Origin: Brevundimonas sp.
GTDB lineage: Bacteria; Pseudomonadota; Alphaproteobacteria; Caulobacterales; Caulobacteraceae
Direction of reading: 5' to 3'
Length of the DNA: 64,000 bases
NCBI RefSeq assembly: GCF_003248455.1
Contig: NZ_QFNM01000014.1
Location: 1-64,000 of the forward strand
The notes beneath the pieces were generated by a model. That model saw only the letters and a list, made by a program, of their open reading frames with translations, was not told where the DNA came from and did not search any database. The first letter of the stretch is position 1. Each line of letters starts with the position of its first letter. The translations under genes were made by a program, and so were the position numbers. Of this stretch, positions 35,177 through 45,577 are shown one piece after another.

Positions 35177-36715
35177 ATGTCCGACACCCCGCCCGGCCTG
35201 TTCCTCGGCCAGTCCGACGCCGCCCAGCCCGAGAACCTGCTGTTCAACCGGGCCAACCGTCATGGAGTGGTCGCCGGCGCCACAGGCACGGGCAAGACGG
35301 TGACGCTGCAGATCATGGCCCAGGGCTTTTCCGACGCGGGCGTGCCGGTCTTCTGCGCCGACGTGAAGGGCGACCTGTCGGGCATTTCCCAGGTCGGCGC
35401 GCCGAACGAGAAACTGTTGGCCCGCGCGGCCGAGATGGGCCTAACCCTGACGCCGCGCGCGGCGCCGGTCGTCTTCTGGGACCTGTATGGCCAGAAGGGG
35501 CATCCGATCCGCACCACGGTCTCGGAGATCGGTCCGGTGCTGATGGCGCGGATGCTGGATCTGAACGACGTGCAGGAAGGCGTGCTGACTGTCGTCTTCC
35601 ACGTCGCCGACAAGGAGGGCCTGCTGCTGCTGGACCTCGACGATCTGCGCAGCCTGCTGGTCTATGTGGGCGAGAACGCCGAGCGGATCGGGCGCGAGGT
35701 GGGCAATGTGGCCCCCGCCTCCATCGCCGCCATCCAGCGGTCCCTGCTCCAGATCGAGCAGCAGGGCGGCGCCGCCTTCTTCGGCGAGCCGGCCCTAAAG
35801 CTGGAGGACATGATCCGCGTTGGCCTGGACGGCCGGGGCCAGGTCAACGTGCTGGACTCCACGCGGCTTATGAACAGCCCGCGCCTGTATGCCGCCTTCC
35901 TGCTGTGGCTGCTGTCGGAACTGTTCGAACAACTGCCGGAGGTGGGCGACCCGGAAAAGCCGCGTATGGTCTTTTTCTTCGACGAGGCGCACCTGCTGTT
36001 CGACGACGCCCCGCGCGCCCTTCTGGAAAAGGTCGAACAGGTGGTGCGGCTGATCCGGTCCAAGGGCGTCGGGATCTATTTCGTCACCCAGAACCCCGCC
36101 GACATCCCCGACACCGTCCTGGCCCAGCTGGGCAACCGCATCCAGCATGCGCTGCGGGCCTATACGCCGTCCGAGCAAAAGGGGTTGAAGGCGGCCTCCC
36201 AAAGCTTCCGCGCCAACGTCGCCTTCGACACGGCCGAGGCCATTCAAGCCCTGGGCGTTGGCGAGGCGCTGGTGTCGGTGCTGGACGAAAAGGGCGCGCC
36301 CACCATCGTGGCCCGCACCAAGATCAGGCCGCCTGCCTCACGTCTGGGGCCGGCGACGGACGCCGAGCGGGCGGCGGTCATGGCCGCCAGCCCGGTGCGG
36401 GGCCTCTACGACCAAGTGCTGAACCGCGAGTCCGCCGCCGAAATCCTGTCCAACCGCCACATCGCCGATCAGGCCGAGGCGCAAGCCCAGGCCCAGGCGA
36501 AAGCCCGGGCAGAGGCGGACAAGGCCGCCCAGGCGCAGGCCAGGGCCCAGGCCAAAGCTCAGGCGCAGGCCGGGCGCACAGTCGCGACAGGCGCCCGCCG
36601 CTCCACCCGCGAAACGCCGATGGAGGCCCTGACCAAGTCCGTGCTGCGCACGGCCGGATCGACCCTGACTCGCGAACTGATGCGCGGCATCCTGGGCGGA
36701 CTGAAGCGCCGCTAA
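35177..36715 (+). CDS. HerA-like ATPase, DUF853 (YjgR) family
   Basis: A 512-aa P-loop ATPase. Walker A is GATGTGKT near residue 34 and Walker B MVFFFDEAHLLF near 255; ILSNRHIADQ and PADIPDTVLAQLGNRIQHALRAYTP match the DUF853/HerA helicase C-terminal domain. Residues 430-470 are an Ala/Gln/Lys-rich linker (AEAQAQAQAKARAEADKAAQ), probably coiled coil, before a short conserved end (MEALTKSVLRTAGSTLTRELMRGILG). The cellular role of the family is not defined; a DNA-translocase-like activity is assumed. Confidence 0.85.
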   Translation: MSDTPPGLFLGQSDAAQPENLLFNRANRHGVVAGATGTGKTVTLQIMAQGFSDAGVPVFCADVKGDLSGISQVGAPNEKLLARAAEMGLTLTPRAAPVVFWDLYGQKGHPIRTTVSEIGPVLMARMLDLNDVQEGVLTVVFHVADKEGLLLLDLDDLRSLLVYVGENAERIGREVGNVAPASIAAIQRSLLQIEQQGGAAFFGEPALKLEDMIRVGLDGRGQVNVLDSTRLMNSPRLYAAFLLWLLSELFEQLPEVGDPEKPRMVFFFDEAHLLFDDAPRALLEKVEQVVRLIRSKGVGIYFVTQNPADIPDTVLAQLGNRIQHALRAYTPSEQKGLKAASQSFRANVAFDTAEAIQALGVGEALVSVLDEKGAPTIVARTKIRPPASRLGPATDAERAAVMAASPVRGLYDQVLNRESAAEILSNRHIADQAEAQAQAQAKARAEADKAAQAQARAQAKAQAQAGRTVATGARRSTRETPMEALTKSVLRTAGSTLTRELMRGILGGLKRR

Positions 36716-36765
36716 GGATCGGAGCGGGACTTGCAACCGGGCGGGGGCGAGCGCATCTCCCGCCC

Positions 36766-37320
36766 ATGTTCATCCAGACCGAACCCACGCCCAATCCCAA
36801 TGTGCTGAAATTCCTGCCCGGCCGCGACGTGTCCCCGGCCGCCGCGCTCGAATACCGCACCATCGACGAGGCGACCGCTTCCCCCCTCGCCGAGGCCCTG
36901 TTCGAACTGGAGGGCGTCGACGGCGTCTTCTTCGGCGCCGACTATGTCTCGGTGACGCGCAAGGCTCAGGGGCCGGACTGGTCGGAGATGAAGGCGCCCA
37001 TACTGGGCGTCGTCATGGATCATTTCGTCTCCGGCCAGCCGCTGACGCGCGGCGGCGAGACAGACGACCACGCTCAGGACGACAGCGAGGTCGTCACGGA
37101 AATCAAGGCCCTGCTGGACAGCCGCATCCGCCCGGCGGTCGCCCAGGACGGCGGCGACATCCTGTTCGATTCCTTCGACGAGGAAACGGGCGTGCTGGCC
37201 TTGCGGATGCGCGGCGCCTGCGCCGGCTGTCCGTCGTCCGCCGCCACGCTGAAGGCCGGCGTCGAGCAGATGATGCGCCACTATGTGCCCGAGGTGACGC
37301 GGGTCGAGCAGACGCTCTGA
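36766..37320 (+). CDS. nfuA: NifU-family iron-sulfur scaffold/carrier
   Basis: A 184-aa Fe-S carrier with the eukaryotic-type Nfu_N domain (MFIQTEPTPNPNVLKFLPG, residues 1-88) and a C-terminal NifU domain containing the cluster motif RMRGACAGCPSS (CxxC). It delivers 4Fe-4S clusters to client proteins in the cytoplasm. It starts 51 bp after the DUF853 gene. Possible clients in the window include MiaB, which needs two clusters. Confidence 0.93.
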   Translation: MFIQTEPTPNPNVLKFLPGRDVSPAAALEYRTIDEATASPLAEALFELEGVDGVFFGADYVSVTRKAQGPDWSEMKAPILGVVMDHFVSGQPLTRGGETDDHAQDDSEVVTEIKALLDSRIRPAVAQDGGDILFDSFDEETGVLALRMRGACAGCPSSAATLKAGVEQMMRHYVPEVTRVEQTL

Positions 37321-37325
37321 CCGCC

Positions 37326-37338
37326 TGAAACGGTTTCA
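37326..37338. promoter_or_regulatory. Palindromic TGAAAC operator upstream of the first XRE gene
   Basis: TGAAAC-G-GTTTCA is a perfect 13-base palindrome 40 bases before the XRE gene at 37378. The same TGAAAC half-sites recur upstream of the second XRE gene, suggesting a shared regulator. Confidence 0.45.
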
Positions 37339-37377
37339 TCCTCGCCACGGACGCCGGCTTGCGCCATCCTAGCCGCG

Positions 37378-37971
37378 ATGCCGCGTTTCACCCCCGATCC
37401 CGCAGCCCTGCGTCTGGGCGAAGCCCTGGCCGCGCTGCGCCGAGAGCGCGGGCTGTCCCAGGCCGAGGCCGGCGCGCGTTTGGACATGACCAGCCAGGGA
37501 TGGGGGCTTTACGAGGCCGGTCGCCGATCCGGCCTGTTTCGCCCCGATGTGCAACGCCGCCTGACAGGCGCCCTCGATTCGACGCCCGAGGCGCTGGCGC
37601 TGCTGGCGTCCGCCGGCGAATCGCACGGCGACGCCGATCCTTCGCCCTCCGGCGTCGAGAGCCGCGGGCGGGCGTTCATGGACAGCCCCCCGTCGGACGC
37701 CGTGCGGCGTCTCCAAATCTTGGACGATCGGCTGTCGCCCTGGGCTGTCTCGGGCGTCGTCGTGGAGTATCGGCCCGGGGTCTGGCCGAGGCGGGGACAG
37801 GGCTGCGTGATCGAGACCGTCGAAGGCGACATCAGGGTCTGCGTCTATGAGGGCGGCGACGCCGAAACGATCAAGGTTTTCGGCGCCGGTTCCCTGGACC
37901 GCGCAGAGACCATCGCGCGCGACCGCATCCGCCGCCTGTCCGCCGTTACCGCGCGCATCGAAACGTCATGA
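37378..37971 (+). CDS. XRE-family regulator with C-terminal peptidase-S24-like domain
   Basis: A 197-aa protein. Residues 10-62 form an HTH_3 domain (LGEALAALRRERGLSQAEAGARLDMTSQGWGLYEAGRRSG). After a linker, residues 105-195 (LDDRLSPWAVSGVVVEYRPGVWPRRGQGCVIETVEGDIRVCVYEGGD) resemble the beta-rich S24/LexA-like half, but no catalytic Ser-Lys pair is evident. A TGAAAC palindrome lies upstream, and its end overlaps another operator-like repeat that precedes the next XRE gene. Target genes are unknown. Confidence 0.75.
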   Translation: MPRFTPDPAALRLGEALAALRRERGLSQAEAGARLDMTSQGWGLYEAGRRSGLFRPDVQRRLTGALDSTPEALALLASAGESHGDADPSPSGVESRGRAFMDSPPSDAVRRLQILDDRLSPWAVSGVVVEYRPGVWPRRGQGCVIETVEGDIRVCVYEGGDAETIKVFGAGSLDRAETIARDRIRRLSAVTARIETS

Positions 37972-38009
37972 AACGAAATCGTTGCGTTTCATGCCGAGTC
38001 GTGAAACAT
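37968..38009. promoter_or_regulatory. Triple TGAAAC-type operator upstream of the second XRE gene
   Basis: ATGAAACG (37968-37975) and CGTTTCAT (37985-37992) form an 8-bp inverted repeat, and a third copy TGAAACAT follows at 38002-38009, seven bases before the ATG. This is consistent with repressor autoregulation. Confidence 0.5.
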
Positions 38010-38016
38010 TGCCGTC

Positions 38017-38415
38017 ATGGCCGAGAACGCTTCTAGATCGCCCCGCGCCTCGGAACCCGTCGATCGCTATGTGGGATCGCAGATCGCGGCGCGACGCATG
38101 GCGCTGGGCTTGTCGCAAACCGCCCTCGCCGAGCGGGTGGGCGTCAGCTTCCAGCAGGTTCAGAAATATGAAAGCGGGCGTAACCGCATATCGGCCTCGC
38201 GCCTGCACGGGCTGGCGCAGGCGCTGGGCGCGCCGATCCAGGCCTTCTTCCCCCAGGCGATGGGCCCCACCGACGACGGCGACCTGTCCCTGATCCGGGC
38301 GGTCGGCGCCACGCCCGAGGGCCGGGCCATGGCGCTGACCTTCTCGCGCATGGAGAACCGCGCCGTCCGCCAGGCCTTGACGAGGCTGGTGGAGGTTCTG
38401 GTCCAGGCCGCCTAA
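38017..38415 (+). CDS. XRE-family transcriptional regulator
   Basis: A 132-aa regulator with an HTH_3 domain at residues 16-75 (VGSQIAARRMALGLSQTALAERVGVSFQQVQKYESGRNRISASRLHGLAQAL) and a short C-terminal helical part. It closely parallels the gene at 44613 (same VGVSFQQVQKYE.G.NR.SAS stretch), so they are paralogues. The VSFQQVQKYE type is common and multi-copy in alphaproteobacteria. It lies just before tsaB but with its own operator-like upstream sequence. Targets unknown. Confidence 0.85.
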   Translation: MAENASRSPRASEPVDRYVGSQIAARRMALGLSQTALAERVGVSFQQVQKYESGRNRISASRLHGLAQALGAPIQAFFPQAMGPTDDGDLSLIRAVGATPEGRAMALTFSRMENRAVRQALTRLVEVLVQAA

Positions 38416-38424
38416 AAGGCCGTC

Positions 38425-39105
38425 ATGAAACTTCTGGTGATCGATACGGCGCTCGGCGCCTGCACGGCGGCGGTGTTCGCCGATGGAGGCCCCCTGGCCG
38501 TTCGGTTCGAGCCGATGGCCAAGGGCCACCAGGAGCGGCTGGGCGGGCTGGCGCGCGACGTGGTGGCCGAGGCCGGCGGCGGTTTCAAAAGCCTGGACCG
38601 TATCGGCGTCACGGTCGGCCCCGGTTCCTTCACCGGCCTGCGCGTCGGCCTGGCCTTCGCCCAGGGGCTGGGCGCCGCCCTGGATCGCCCGGTCGTGGGG
38701 GTCTCGACGCTGGACGCCCTGGCGGCCTCTTTGGACGCCGAGGACCGGCCGGTCGCCGCCCTGGTCGATGCGCGGCGCGGCCAGGTCTACGCCCGGTTGT
38801 TCGCCGCCGGCGCCCCGCTCGGCGAGGCCCAGGCCCTTTCGCTGCAAGAGGCGGCGCAGCGGATTGCGGACCTCGGCCCGGCGGTCTCGCTGATCGGCAA
38901 TGGCGCGACGGTCCTGACCGAAGCCTTCCCCGACCTGGCCTTTTCGCAAAGGGACGACCGGGTCGCGCCGGCCCCGCAAGCCCTGGCCCGTCTGACCGCG
39001 GACCGAGACCCGGTTAGCAATCCTCCCCGCCCGCTCTATCTGCGCGCGCCCGACGCCACGCCCCCCAGCCGCCTGCCGGGCCAGTCGCGCCAGACTGCGG
39101 CATGA
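38425..39105 (+). CDS. tsaB: tRNA threonylcarbamoyladenosine biosynthesis protein TsaB
   Basis: A 226-aa ASKHA-fold partner of TsaD, needed for t6A at position 37 of ANN-decoding tRNAs. It opens MKLLVIDTALGACTAAVF and contains GVTVGPGSFTGLRVGLAFAQGLG and VALVDARRGQVYARLF, all TsaB signatures. ATG 38425 lies 9 bases after the XRE stop; the 3' end overlaps rimI by four bases. tsaD is not in the window. Confidence 0.93.
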   Translation: MKLLVIDTALGACTAAVFADGGPLAVRFEPMAKGHQERLGGLARDVVAEAGGGFKSLDRIGVTVGPGSFTGLRVGLAFAQGLGAALDRPVVGVSTLDALAASLDAEDRPVAALVDARRGQVYARLFAAGAPLGEAQALSLQEAAQRIADLGPAVSLIGNGATVLTEAFPDLAFSQRDDRVAPAPQALARLTADRDPVSNPPRPLYLRAPDATPPSRLPGQSRQTAA

Positions 39106-39560
39106 CCGAAAGCACCACCGAGTCTGAGATGGCGGAACATCTGGCCGCCCTGCACGCCCAGGCCTTCGCCGCGCCCTGGGACGCCGCGGCCTTCGCCGAT
39201 CTGCTGGCCCAGCCGGGCGTCCTTCTGGGGGTCGAGCCGGACGGCTTCATCCTGATCCGGGTCATTCTGGACGAGGCGGAAATCCTGACCCTGGCGGTCC
39301 GGCCCGGTGCGCGTCGCCGGGGCCTGGGCCGCCGCCTGGTCGAACGCGCCTGCGACGCCGCCGCGACGGCCGGCGCCCACAGCCTGTTCCTGGAAGTCGC
39401 GGAGGACAATGCGGCGGCCCGCGCCCTCTACGCGCGCGCCGGCTTCGTCGAGATCGGCCGACGCAAGGCCTATTACGCCGGAGCCGACGGGCGCCGGACC
39501 GACGCCCTGGCGCTACGGCGCGACCTGTCTGGCCCGCGCGTCACGCCGACGCTTCCCTGA
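39102..39560 (+). CDS. rimI: Ribosomal protein S18-alanine N-acetyltransferase RimI
   Basis: A 152-aa GNAT acetyltransferase. Motif A is LAVRPGARRRGLGRRLVERA (acetyl-CoA pyrophosphate loop) and motif B FLEVAEDNAAARALYARAGFVEIGRRKAYY, the usual RimI end. Overlaps tsaB (ATGA), the standard tsaB-rimI pair. In many alphaproteobacteria rimI is followed by fur and miaB exactly as here. Confidence 0.9.
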   Translation: MTESTTESEMAEHLAALHAQAFAAPWDAAAFADLLAQPGVLLGVEPDGFILIRVILDEAEILTLAVRPGARRRGLGRRLVERACDAAATAGAHSLFLEVAEDNAAARALYARAGFVEIGRRKAYYAGADGRRTDALALRRDLSGPRVTPTLP

Positions 39561-39587
39561 CGCGCGTCGAACCCCTATTCTAGGGTC

Positions 39588-40073
39588 ATGGACCGGATCG
39601 AAAAACTCTGCGCCGAACGCGGCATGCGCATGACCGAACAGCGTCGGGTGATCGCCCGGGTGCTGTCCAACGCCGAGGATCATCCCGATGTCGAGGAGTT
39701 GTACCGCCGCGCCTCGGCCATCGACCCGCACATCTCCATCGCCACCGTCTATCGCACCGTGCGCCTGTTCGAAGAGGCGGGCGTGGTCGAAAAGCATGAC
39801 TTCGGCGACGGCCGCAGCCGCTACGAAGAGGCGGGCGACGACCATCACGACCACCTGATCGACACCAAGTCGGGCGAGGTGATCGAATTCTTCGACGCCG
39901 AGATCGAACGGCTCAAGTCCGAGATCGCCGAACGTCTGGGCTTCCAGCTGATCGGTCACAAGCTGGAGCTTTACGGCGTCGCCATCGAGGGGGCCGAACC
40001 GTCCAAGCGCGAAGGCCTGATCTTCACGCGCCACGCCGCCCGCGTCGATCCCGCCGACGTGGATGCCGGTTGA
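39588..40073 (+). CDS. fur: Fur-family transcriptional regulator
   Basis: A 161-aa regulator. The winged helix is residues 1-80 ([55 protein letters not shown]) and the dimer domain holds the metal-site string [20 protein letters not shown]. No CxxC zinc site is present, as is common for alphaproteobacterial Fur. Position between rimI and miaB is the conserved location of Caulobacterales fur. It likely controls iron or manganese genes; which metal is not shown by sequence. Confidence 0.85.
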   Translation: MDRIEKLCAERGMRMTEQRRVIARVLSNAEDHPDVEELYRRASAIDPHISIATVYRTVRLFEEAGVVEKHDFGDGRSRYEEAGDDHHDHLIDTKSGEVIEFFDAEIERLKSEIAERLGFQLIGHKLELYGVAIEGAEPSKREGLIFTRHAARVDPADVDAG

Positions 40074-40116
40074 GGCCCGCCTTGCCGGGATGGACGCGGG
40101 CGACCATAAGCCCGAC

Positions 40117-41507
<1,391 letters not shown>

Positions 41508-41508
<1 letters not shown>

Positions 41509-42494
41509 TGGCGCGCGAGTCCGAGTTCATCCCCCTAAACGACGCCGAATTGCGCGCCGTGATCGGGCCCAACAGCCGCCACGTCGCCCTGATCGAGGAC
41601 GCCTTCAAGGTGTTGATAGAGGCGCCGGGCGGCGGCGTTTCGGTCAATGGCGGCACGCGCGATCGCTCCGACGCCCGCCGGGTGGTCGAAGACCTGGCCA
41701 AGCGCGCGGCCCTGGGCGCAGATGTCACCGAGGCGGACGTGCGCGCCGCCCTGGGCCAGGCGCGCGGCGGCAAGGGCACGCCCGGCATGACGGCGGCCGG
41801 CGTCTCCCTGCCCGGCGGCAAGCGGGGCGCCATCGTGCCCAAGACCAAGGCCCAGGCGGCCTATCTGGACATGCTGGGCCGCTGCGAACTGAGCTTCGGC
41901 GTCGGACCGGCCGGGACGGGCAAGACCTTCCTGGCGGCGGCCTATGGCGCATCGCTGCTGCGGCGCGGCCAGGTGGATCGGCTGGTCATCACCCGGCCGG
42001 CGGTCGAGGCGGGCGAGAAGCTGGGTTTCCTGCCCGGCGATCTGAACGAGAAGGTCGATCCCTATCTGGCCCCGATCTGGGAGGCGCTGAACGACATCCT
42101 GGGACCCGAGGACGTGCAGCGCCGTCGCGACAAGGGCGAGATCGAGGCCGCCCCCATCGCCTTCATGCGCGGCCGCACCCTCAGCCACGCCTTCGTCATC
42201 GTCGACGAGGCTCAGAACACATCGCGGCTGCAGATGAAGATGGTGCTGACGCGCCTGGGCGAGGGCGCGCGGATGGTGGTGACGGGCGACCCGTCGCAGG
42301 TCGACCTGCTGAATCCGCGCGATTCCGGCCTGGCCCACGCCCTGCGGATTCTGGACGGGGTGCAGGGGGTCGGCGTCCTGAAGTTCGAGGCCTCGGACGT
42401 GGTGCGACACGCCATGGTCGAGCGGATCGTGCGCGCATATGACGCCGACGCGGCGAAAGGGCGCCCCGCGCCCGACCTCGAAGACCCCGCATGA
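41508..42494 (+). CDS. PhoH-family ATPase
   Basis: A 328-aa P-loop protein. Walker A is VGPAGTGKTFLAAAYG near residue 130 and Walker B HAFVIVDEAQNTS; FMRGRTLSHAF and VVTGDPSQVDL are PhoH-specific. The N-terminal 90 residues form the usual KH-like region. Start is GTG 41508, overlapping the miaB stop. Members next to ybeY are thought to act with it in RNA processing. The stop overlaps ybeY (ATGA). Confidence 0.92.
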
Positions 42495-42937
42495 TCGAGA
42501 TCGAGGTCGAGGCGGACGATTGGACCGTCGCCCTGGCGGATGTCCAGGCCGTGGTCGAACGCGCCGCCGGCGCGGCCCTGGGGACGGTCGCAGGGGATGT
42601 GGTCGTCCTGCTGACCGACGACGCCGCCGTGCGCGATCTGAACGCCCGGTTCCGGGACAAGGACAGGCCGACCAACGTCCTGTCGTTTCCCGCGCCCGAA
42701 AGCGCCGCGCCGCACCTGGGCGACATCGTCCTGGCCTATGGCGTCTGCGCGGCCGAGGCCGAAACCCAGGGCAAGACCCTGGCCGATCATCTGAGCCATC
42801 TGGTGGTCCACGGCGTGCTGCATCTGCTGGGCCGGGACCACGTGAACGACGCCGAGGCGGAGGAGATGGAGGCCGAGGAGCGCGACGTCCTGGCCCGGAT
42901 CGGGGTCGGCGACCCCTATGCCGGCGATTTCGCCTAG
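42491..42937 (+). CDS. ybeY: Endoribonuclease YbeY
   Basis: A 148-aa metal-dependent RNase for 16S 3'-end maturation and ribosome quality control. The zinc motif is VVHGVLHLLGRDH near the C-terminus, preceded by FRDKDRPTNVLSFP and LGDIVLAYG, both signatures. Overlaps phoH by four bases. The CBS-domain gene (corC/hlyC type) often found between ybeY and lnt is absent; lnt follows after 20 bases. Confidence 0.95.
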   Translation: MIEIEVEADDWTVALADVQAVVERAAGAALGTVAGDVVVLLTDDAAVRDLNARFRDKDRPTNVLSFPAPESAAPHLGDIVLAYGVCAAEAETQGKTLADHLSHLVVHGVLHLLGRDHVNDAEAEEMEAEERDVLARIGVGDPYAGDFA

Positions 42938-42957
42938 AGTTCAGCCAGGACCGACCG

Positions 42958-44595
42958 ATGTTTCCCGACGCCCTGCTGAACCGTATCGCCGCCCCGATCC
43001 GCGCCCTGCCCCAGCGCCGGCGCGCCTGGATCTGGCGACTGATTCGCGTGGCCCTGGCCCTGCTGGCCGGAGCCGGGACGGCCTTGGCCCATCCGCCGTT
43101 CGGCGTTCTGATCGGTCTGTTGGGCTATCCGCTGCTGATGATCCTGTCGGAGCGGTCCGACACGGTGCGCGGCGCCTTCTGGATGGGTTGGCTGGCCGGT
43201 TTCGCCTATTTCTTCATCGGTTGCTGGTGGGTGGCCGAGGCGTTTTTCGTCAATCCCGACCAGGCGTGGATGGCGCCGTTCGCGGCCAGCCTGCTGCCGG
43301 CGGGCCTGGGCCTGTTCTGGGGCGCGGCCTGCGCCCTGTATCGTCGCTTCGCGCCGCTGGGGGCGGTGCGGGTCCTGTTGTTCGCCGCCCTGTTCTGCGC
43401 CGCCGAATGGCTGCGCGGCCATGTGCTGACCGGCTTCCCGTGGAATCCGGCCGGGGCGACCTGGCGCGCGGGCGGCGGCATGTCCCAGTTCGCCTCGGTC
43501 GTCGGCGTCTACGGACTGAGCCTGATCACCGTCGCGGCGACCGCCGCCTTCGCTCCGCTGATCGGGCCGGGCGAGAGGCGCAACCGCCTAGTCTCGGCCG
43601 GCCTGGGCGCCCTGGCCCTGATCGCGGTCGGCGTGTTCGGCGCGGTTCGGCTGGCGCAATCGCACCTCGAGTTCACCGATACGGTCGTGCGTCTGGTCCA
43701 AGCCGATGTGAAGCAGGAGACCAAATGGTCGCCCGAGGCCTATCGCTCCATCGTCGATCGCTATGTGGCCCTGACCGGCCAGGCGGCGGCGCGAACCCCA
43801 GATGTCGTGGTCTGGCCGGAAGGCGCCCTGCCCGCCTCGGCCAACAACGTCTTCGCCTCGGCCGACGCCGCCGCCATCGCCGGCGCCCTGCGGCCCGGCC
43901 AGACCCTGCTGATGGGACTGGCGCGCGGCGAGGCCGACCCGGCCGCGCCAGAGGGCGCCCGCTATTACAACAGCCTGTTCGCCCTGGCCGACGAGGGCGG
44001 GGCGGGTCTGCGGATCACGGCGGTCTACGACAAGCACCGGCTGGTGCCGTTCGGCGAATATCTGCCGCTGGGTTCGCTGATGACGTCCCTGGGTCTGCGC
44101 AGCCTGGTGCATATGCCCAGCGACTTCTCCGCCGGCCCGACGCCCGCGCCGATCGCGATGCCGGGCGCGCCGCCGGCCCAGGTGCTGATCTGCTACGAGA
44201 GCCTCTATCCCGGCTTCACCCCCGGCGCGGCAGGGCGGCCGGACTGGATCGTCAACGCCTCGAACGACGCCTGGTTCGGGGCCACGTCCGGCCCGCGCCA
44301 GCATCTGAACCTGGCCAGTTATCGCGCCATCGAGACCGGCCTGCCCATCGCGCGCGCCACCCCGACGGGGATTTCGGCCATGATCGACCCGTGGGGCCGG
44401 ATCGTTGACGGCGAACGGCTGGAGCCCGGCGTCATGGGGGTTATCGACGCCCCCCTGCCCCGTCCGGTCGGGATCACCCCCTACGGCCGGCTGGGCGATT
44501 GGCCGCTGGCGCTGATGTTGCTAACGGCGTTCACCATGTCCTTGGCGCCGTCCTTTCGCCGATCTAGGGTCCGGTCGAATCGGTTGGCGATCTGA
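42958..44595 (+). CDS. lnt: Apolipoprotein N-acyltransferase
   Basis: A 545-aa inner-membrane enzyme adding the third acyl chain to lipoproteins. Hydrophobic segments fill residues 25-215; the periplasmic nitrilase domain follows with the E-K-C triad in VVWPEGALP, YDKHRLVPFGEYLPLG and VLICYESLYP. A final membrane segment lies near 520-535. ATG 42958 follows AGGACC; the open frame upstream is out-of-frame shadow over ybeY. Clients here include the PhnD, PstS-like and entericidin-like lipoproteins. Confidence 0.95.
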   Translation: MFPDALLNRIAAPIRALPQRRRAWIWRLIRVALALLAGAGTALAHPPFGVLIGLLGYPLLMILSERSDTVRGAFWMGWLAGFAYFFIGCWWVAEAFFVNPDQAWMAPFAASLLPAGLGLFWGAACALYRRFAPLGAVRVLLFAALFCAAEWLRGHVLTGFPWNPAGATWRAGGGMSQFASVVGVYGLSLITVAATAAFAPLIGPGERRNRLVSAGLGALALIAVGVFGAVRLAQSHLEFTDTVVRLVQADVKQETKWSPEAYRSIVDRYVALTGQAAARTPDVVVWPEGALPASANNVFASADAAAIAGALRPGQTLLMGLARGEADPAAPEGARYYNSLFALADEGGAGLRITAVYDKHRLVPFGEYLPLGSLMTSLGLRSLVHMPSDFSAGPTPAPIAMPGAPPAQVLICYESLYPGFTPGAAGRPDWIVNASNDAWFGATSGPRQHLNLASYRAIETGLPIARATPTGISAMIDPWGRIVDGERLEPGVMGVIDAPLPRPVGITPYGRLGDWPLALMLLTAFTMSLAPSFRRSRVRSNRLAI

Positions 44596-44612
44596 GGCGG
44601 GGGAGCGAGACC

Positions 44613-45026
44613 ATGGCGCGTGAAAAAGGCGAAGAGTCGCATCCCGTCGATCGCCATGTCGGCCGCCGCGTGCAGGAGAAGCGGCTGGACCTGGGCCTGA
44701 CCCAGACGGCGCTGGCCAAGGCCGTCGGCGTCAGCTTCCAGCAGGTGCAGAAGTATGAAAAGGGCGCGAACCGCGTTTCGGCCTCGAAACTGTTCGAGAT
44801 GGCCGAGTTCATGCAGGTCGGCATTCCCTTCTTCTTCGAGGGCTTCCATCAGACCCAGCCGGGCGTGGCCGAGGACGACGCCCCCGGATTCGATCACGAA
44901 CACCGCCCGACCAAGAACAGTCTGGAGATCGCCCGGCTGGCGCCGCGCCTGCCCGCGCGCAGTCAGAAGCTGATCGTGGACATGATGCGCGAAATCCTGG
45001 GCGAAGGCGGCGACAAACCGCGCTGA
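44613..45026 (+). CDS. XRE-family transcriptional regulator
   Basis: A 137-aa regulator with HTH at residues 18-75 (VGRRVQEKRLDLGLTQTALAKAVGVSFQQVQKYEKGANRVSASKLFEMAEFM) followed by a linker and a conserved C-terminal helix (LEIARLAPRLPARSQKLIVDMMREIL). It is a paralogue of the gene at 38017 and lies 17 bases after lnt, so it may be co-transcribed. I saw no TGAAAC repeat ahead of it. Confidence 0.86.
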   Translation: MAREKGEESHPVDRHVGRRVQEKRLDLGLTQTALAKAVGVSFQQVQKYEKGANRVSASKLFEMAEFMQVGIPFFFEGFHQTQPGVAEDDAPGFDHEHRPTKNSLEIARLAPRLPARSQKLIVDMMREILGEGGDKPR

Positions 45027-45033
45027 TCGCGCC

Positions 45034-45513
45034 TTATCCGACCCCCGTGATCTCGGCGGCCTGACCCGCCACGATCACTTCGTCTCCCACGCGGCGGCCC
45101 ATGACGGCGCGTGCCAGGGGCGAAACATGGCTGACGGAGCCGCTCGCGGGATCGGCCTCGTCCTCGCCCACGATGCGCCAGGTCTGGGCGCGGCCGTCGT
45201 CGCGTTCGATGGTGACCCAGCCGCCGAAACGCACCGCGCCCTCATCCTCGCCCGGCTCGACCAGCTGGGCCGAGGCGCGGCGGGCGGACCAGTAACGCAG
45301 GTCGCGCGTGGCGCGCGCCATGGCGGTGCGGTCGCTTTCAATGGAGCCCTGCAGCTGGGCGGCCGTATAGGCGGCGCGCGCCGCGGCCAGTTCGGCCTCG
45401 ATCATCGCCAGGCCCTGCGGCGTGACCAGATTGGGATGGGGCGAGATCGGGCGGTCCGCCAGGTCGGCGGCGGTGGCCTCGAGATCTTCCTCTCGGGTGA
45501 AGGCGACGCTCAT
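45034..45513 (-). CDS. GreA/GreB-family elongation factor
   Basis: A protein of 159 aa from ATG 45513 (MSVAFTREED). An N-terminal coiled coil (residues 28-75: LVTPQGLAMIEAELAAARAAYTAAQL) and a C-terminal FKBP-like domain (FGGWVTIERDDGRAQTWRIVGEDEADPASGSVSHVSPLARAVMGRRVGDEV) give the Gre layout for rescuing backtracked RNA polymerase. It is shorter in the coil and more divergent than canonical GreA, as in the second Gre-type factor of many alphaproteobacteria. An ATG four codons upstream is also possible. Confidence 0.82.
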   Translation of the reverse strand: MSVAFTREEDLEATAADLADRPISPHPNLVTPQGLAMIEAELAAARAAYTAAQLQGSIESDRTAMARATRDLRYWSARRASAQLVEPGEDEGAVRFGGWVTIERDDGRAQTWRIVGEDEADPASGSVSHVSPLARAVMGRRVGDEVIVAGQAAEITGVG

Positions 45514-45577
45514 GACACGGAGCATAGCGAAGCCGACGACTATAGCCAGCGCGGCCGCGACCGGGCAAAGCGGGGCG

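Noticed and set aside
33994..37320. Very long + strand open frame (over 1,100 codons) running through the AI-2E gene, the HerA-like gene and nfuA
   Set aside because: Only its last 184 codons are coding (nfuA from 36766). The rest is antisense or out of frame to clear genes and has no domain; long shadow frames are expected at this GC content.
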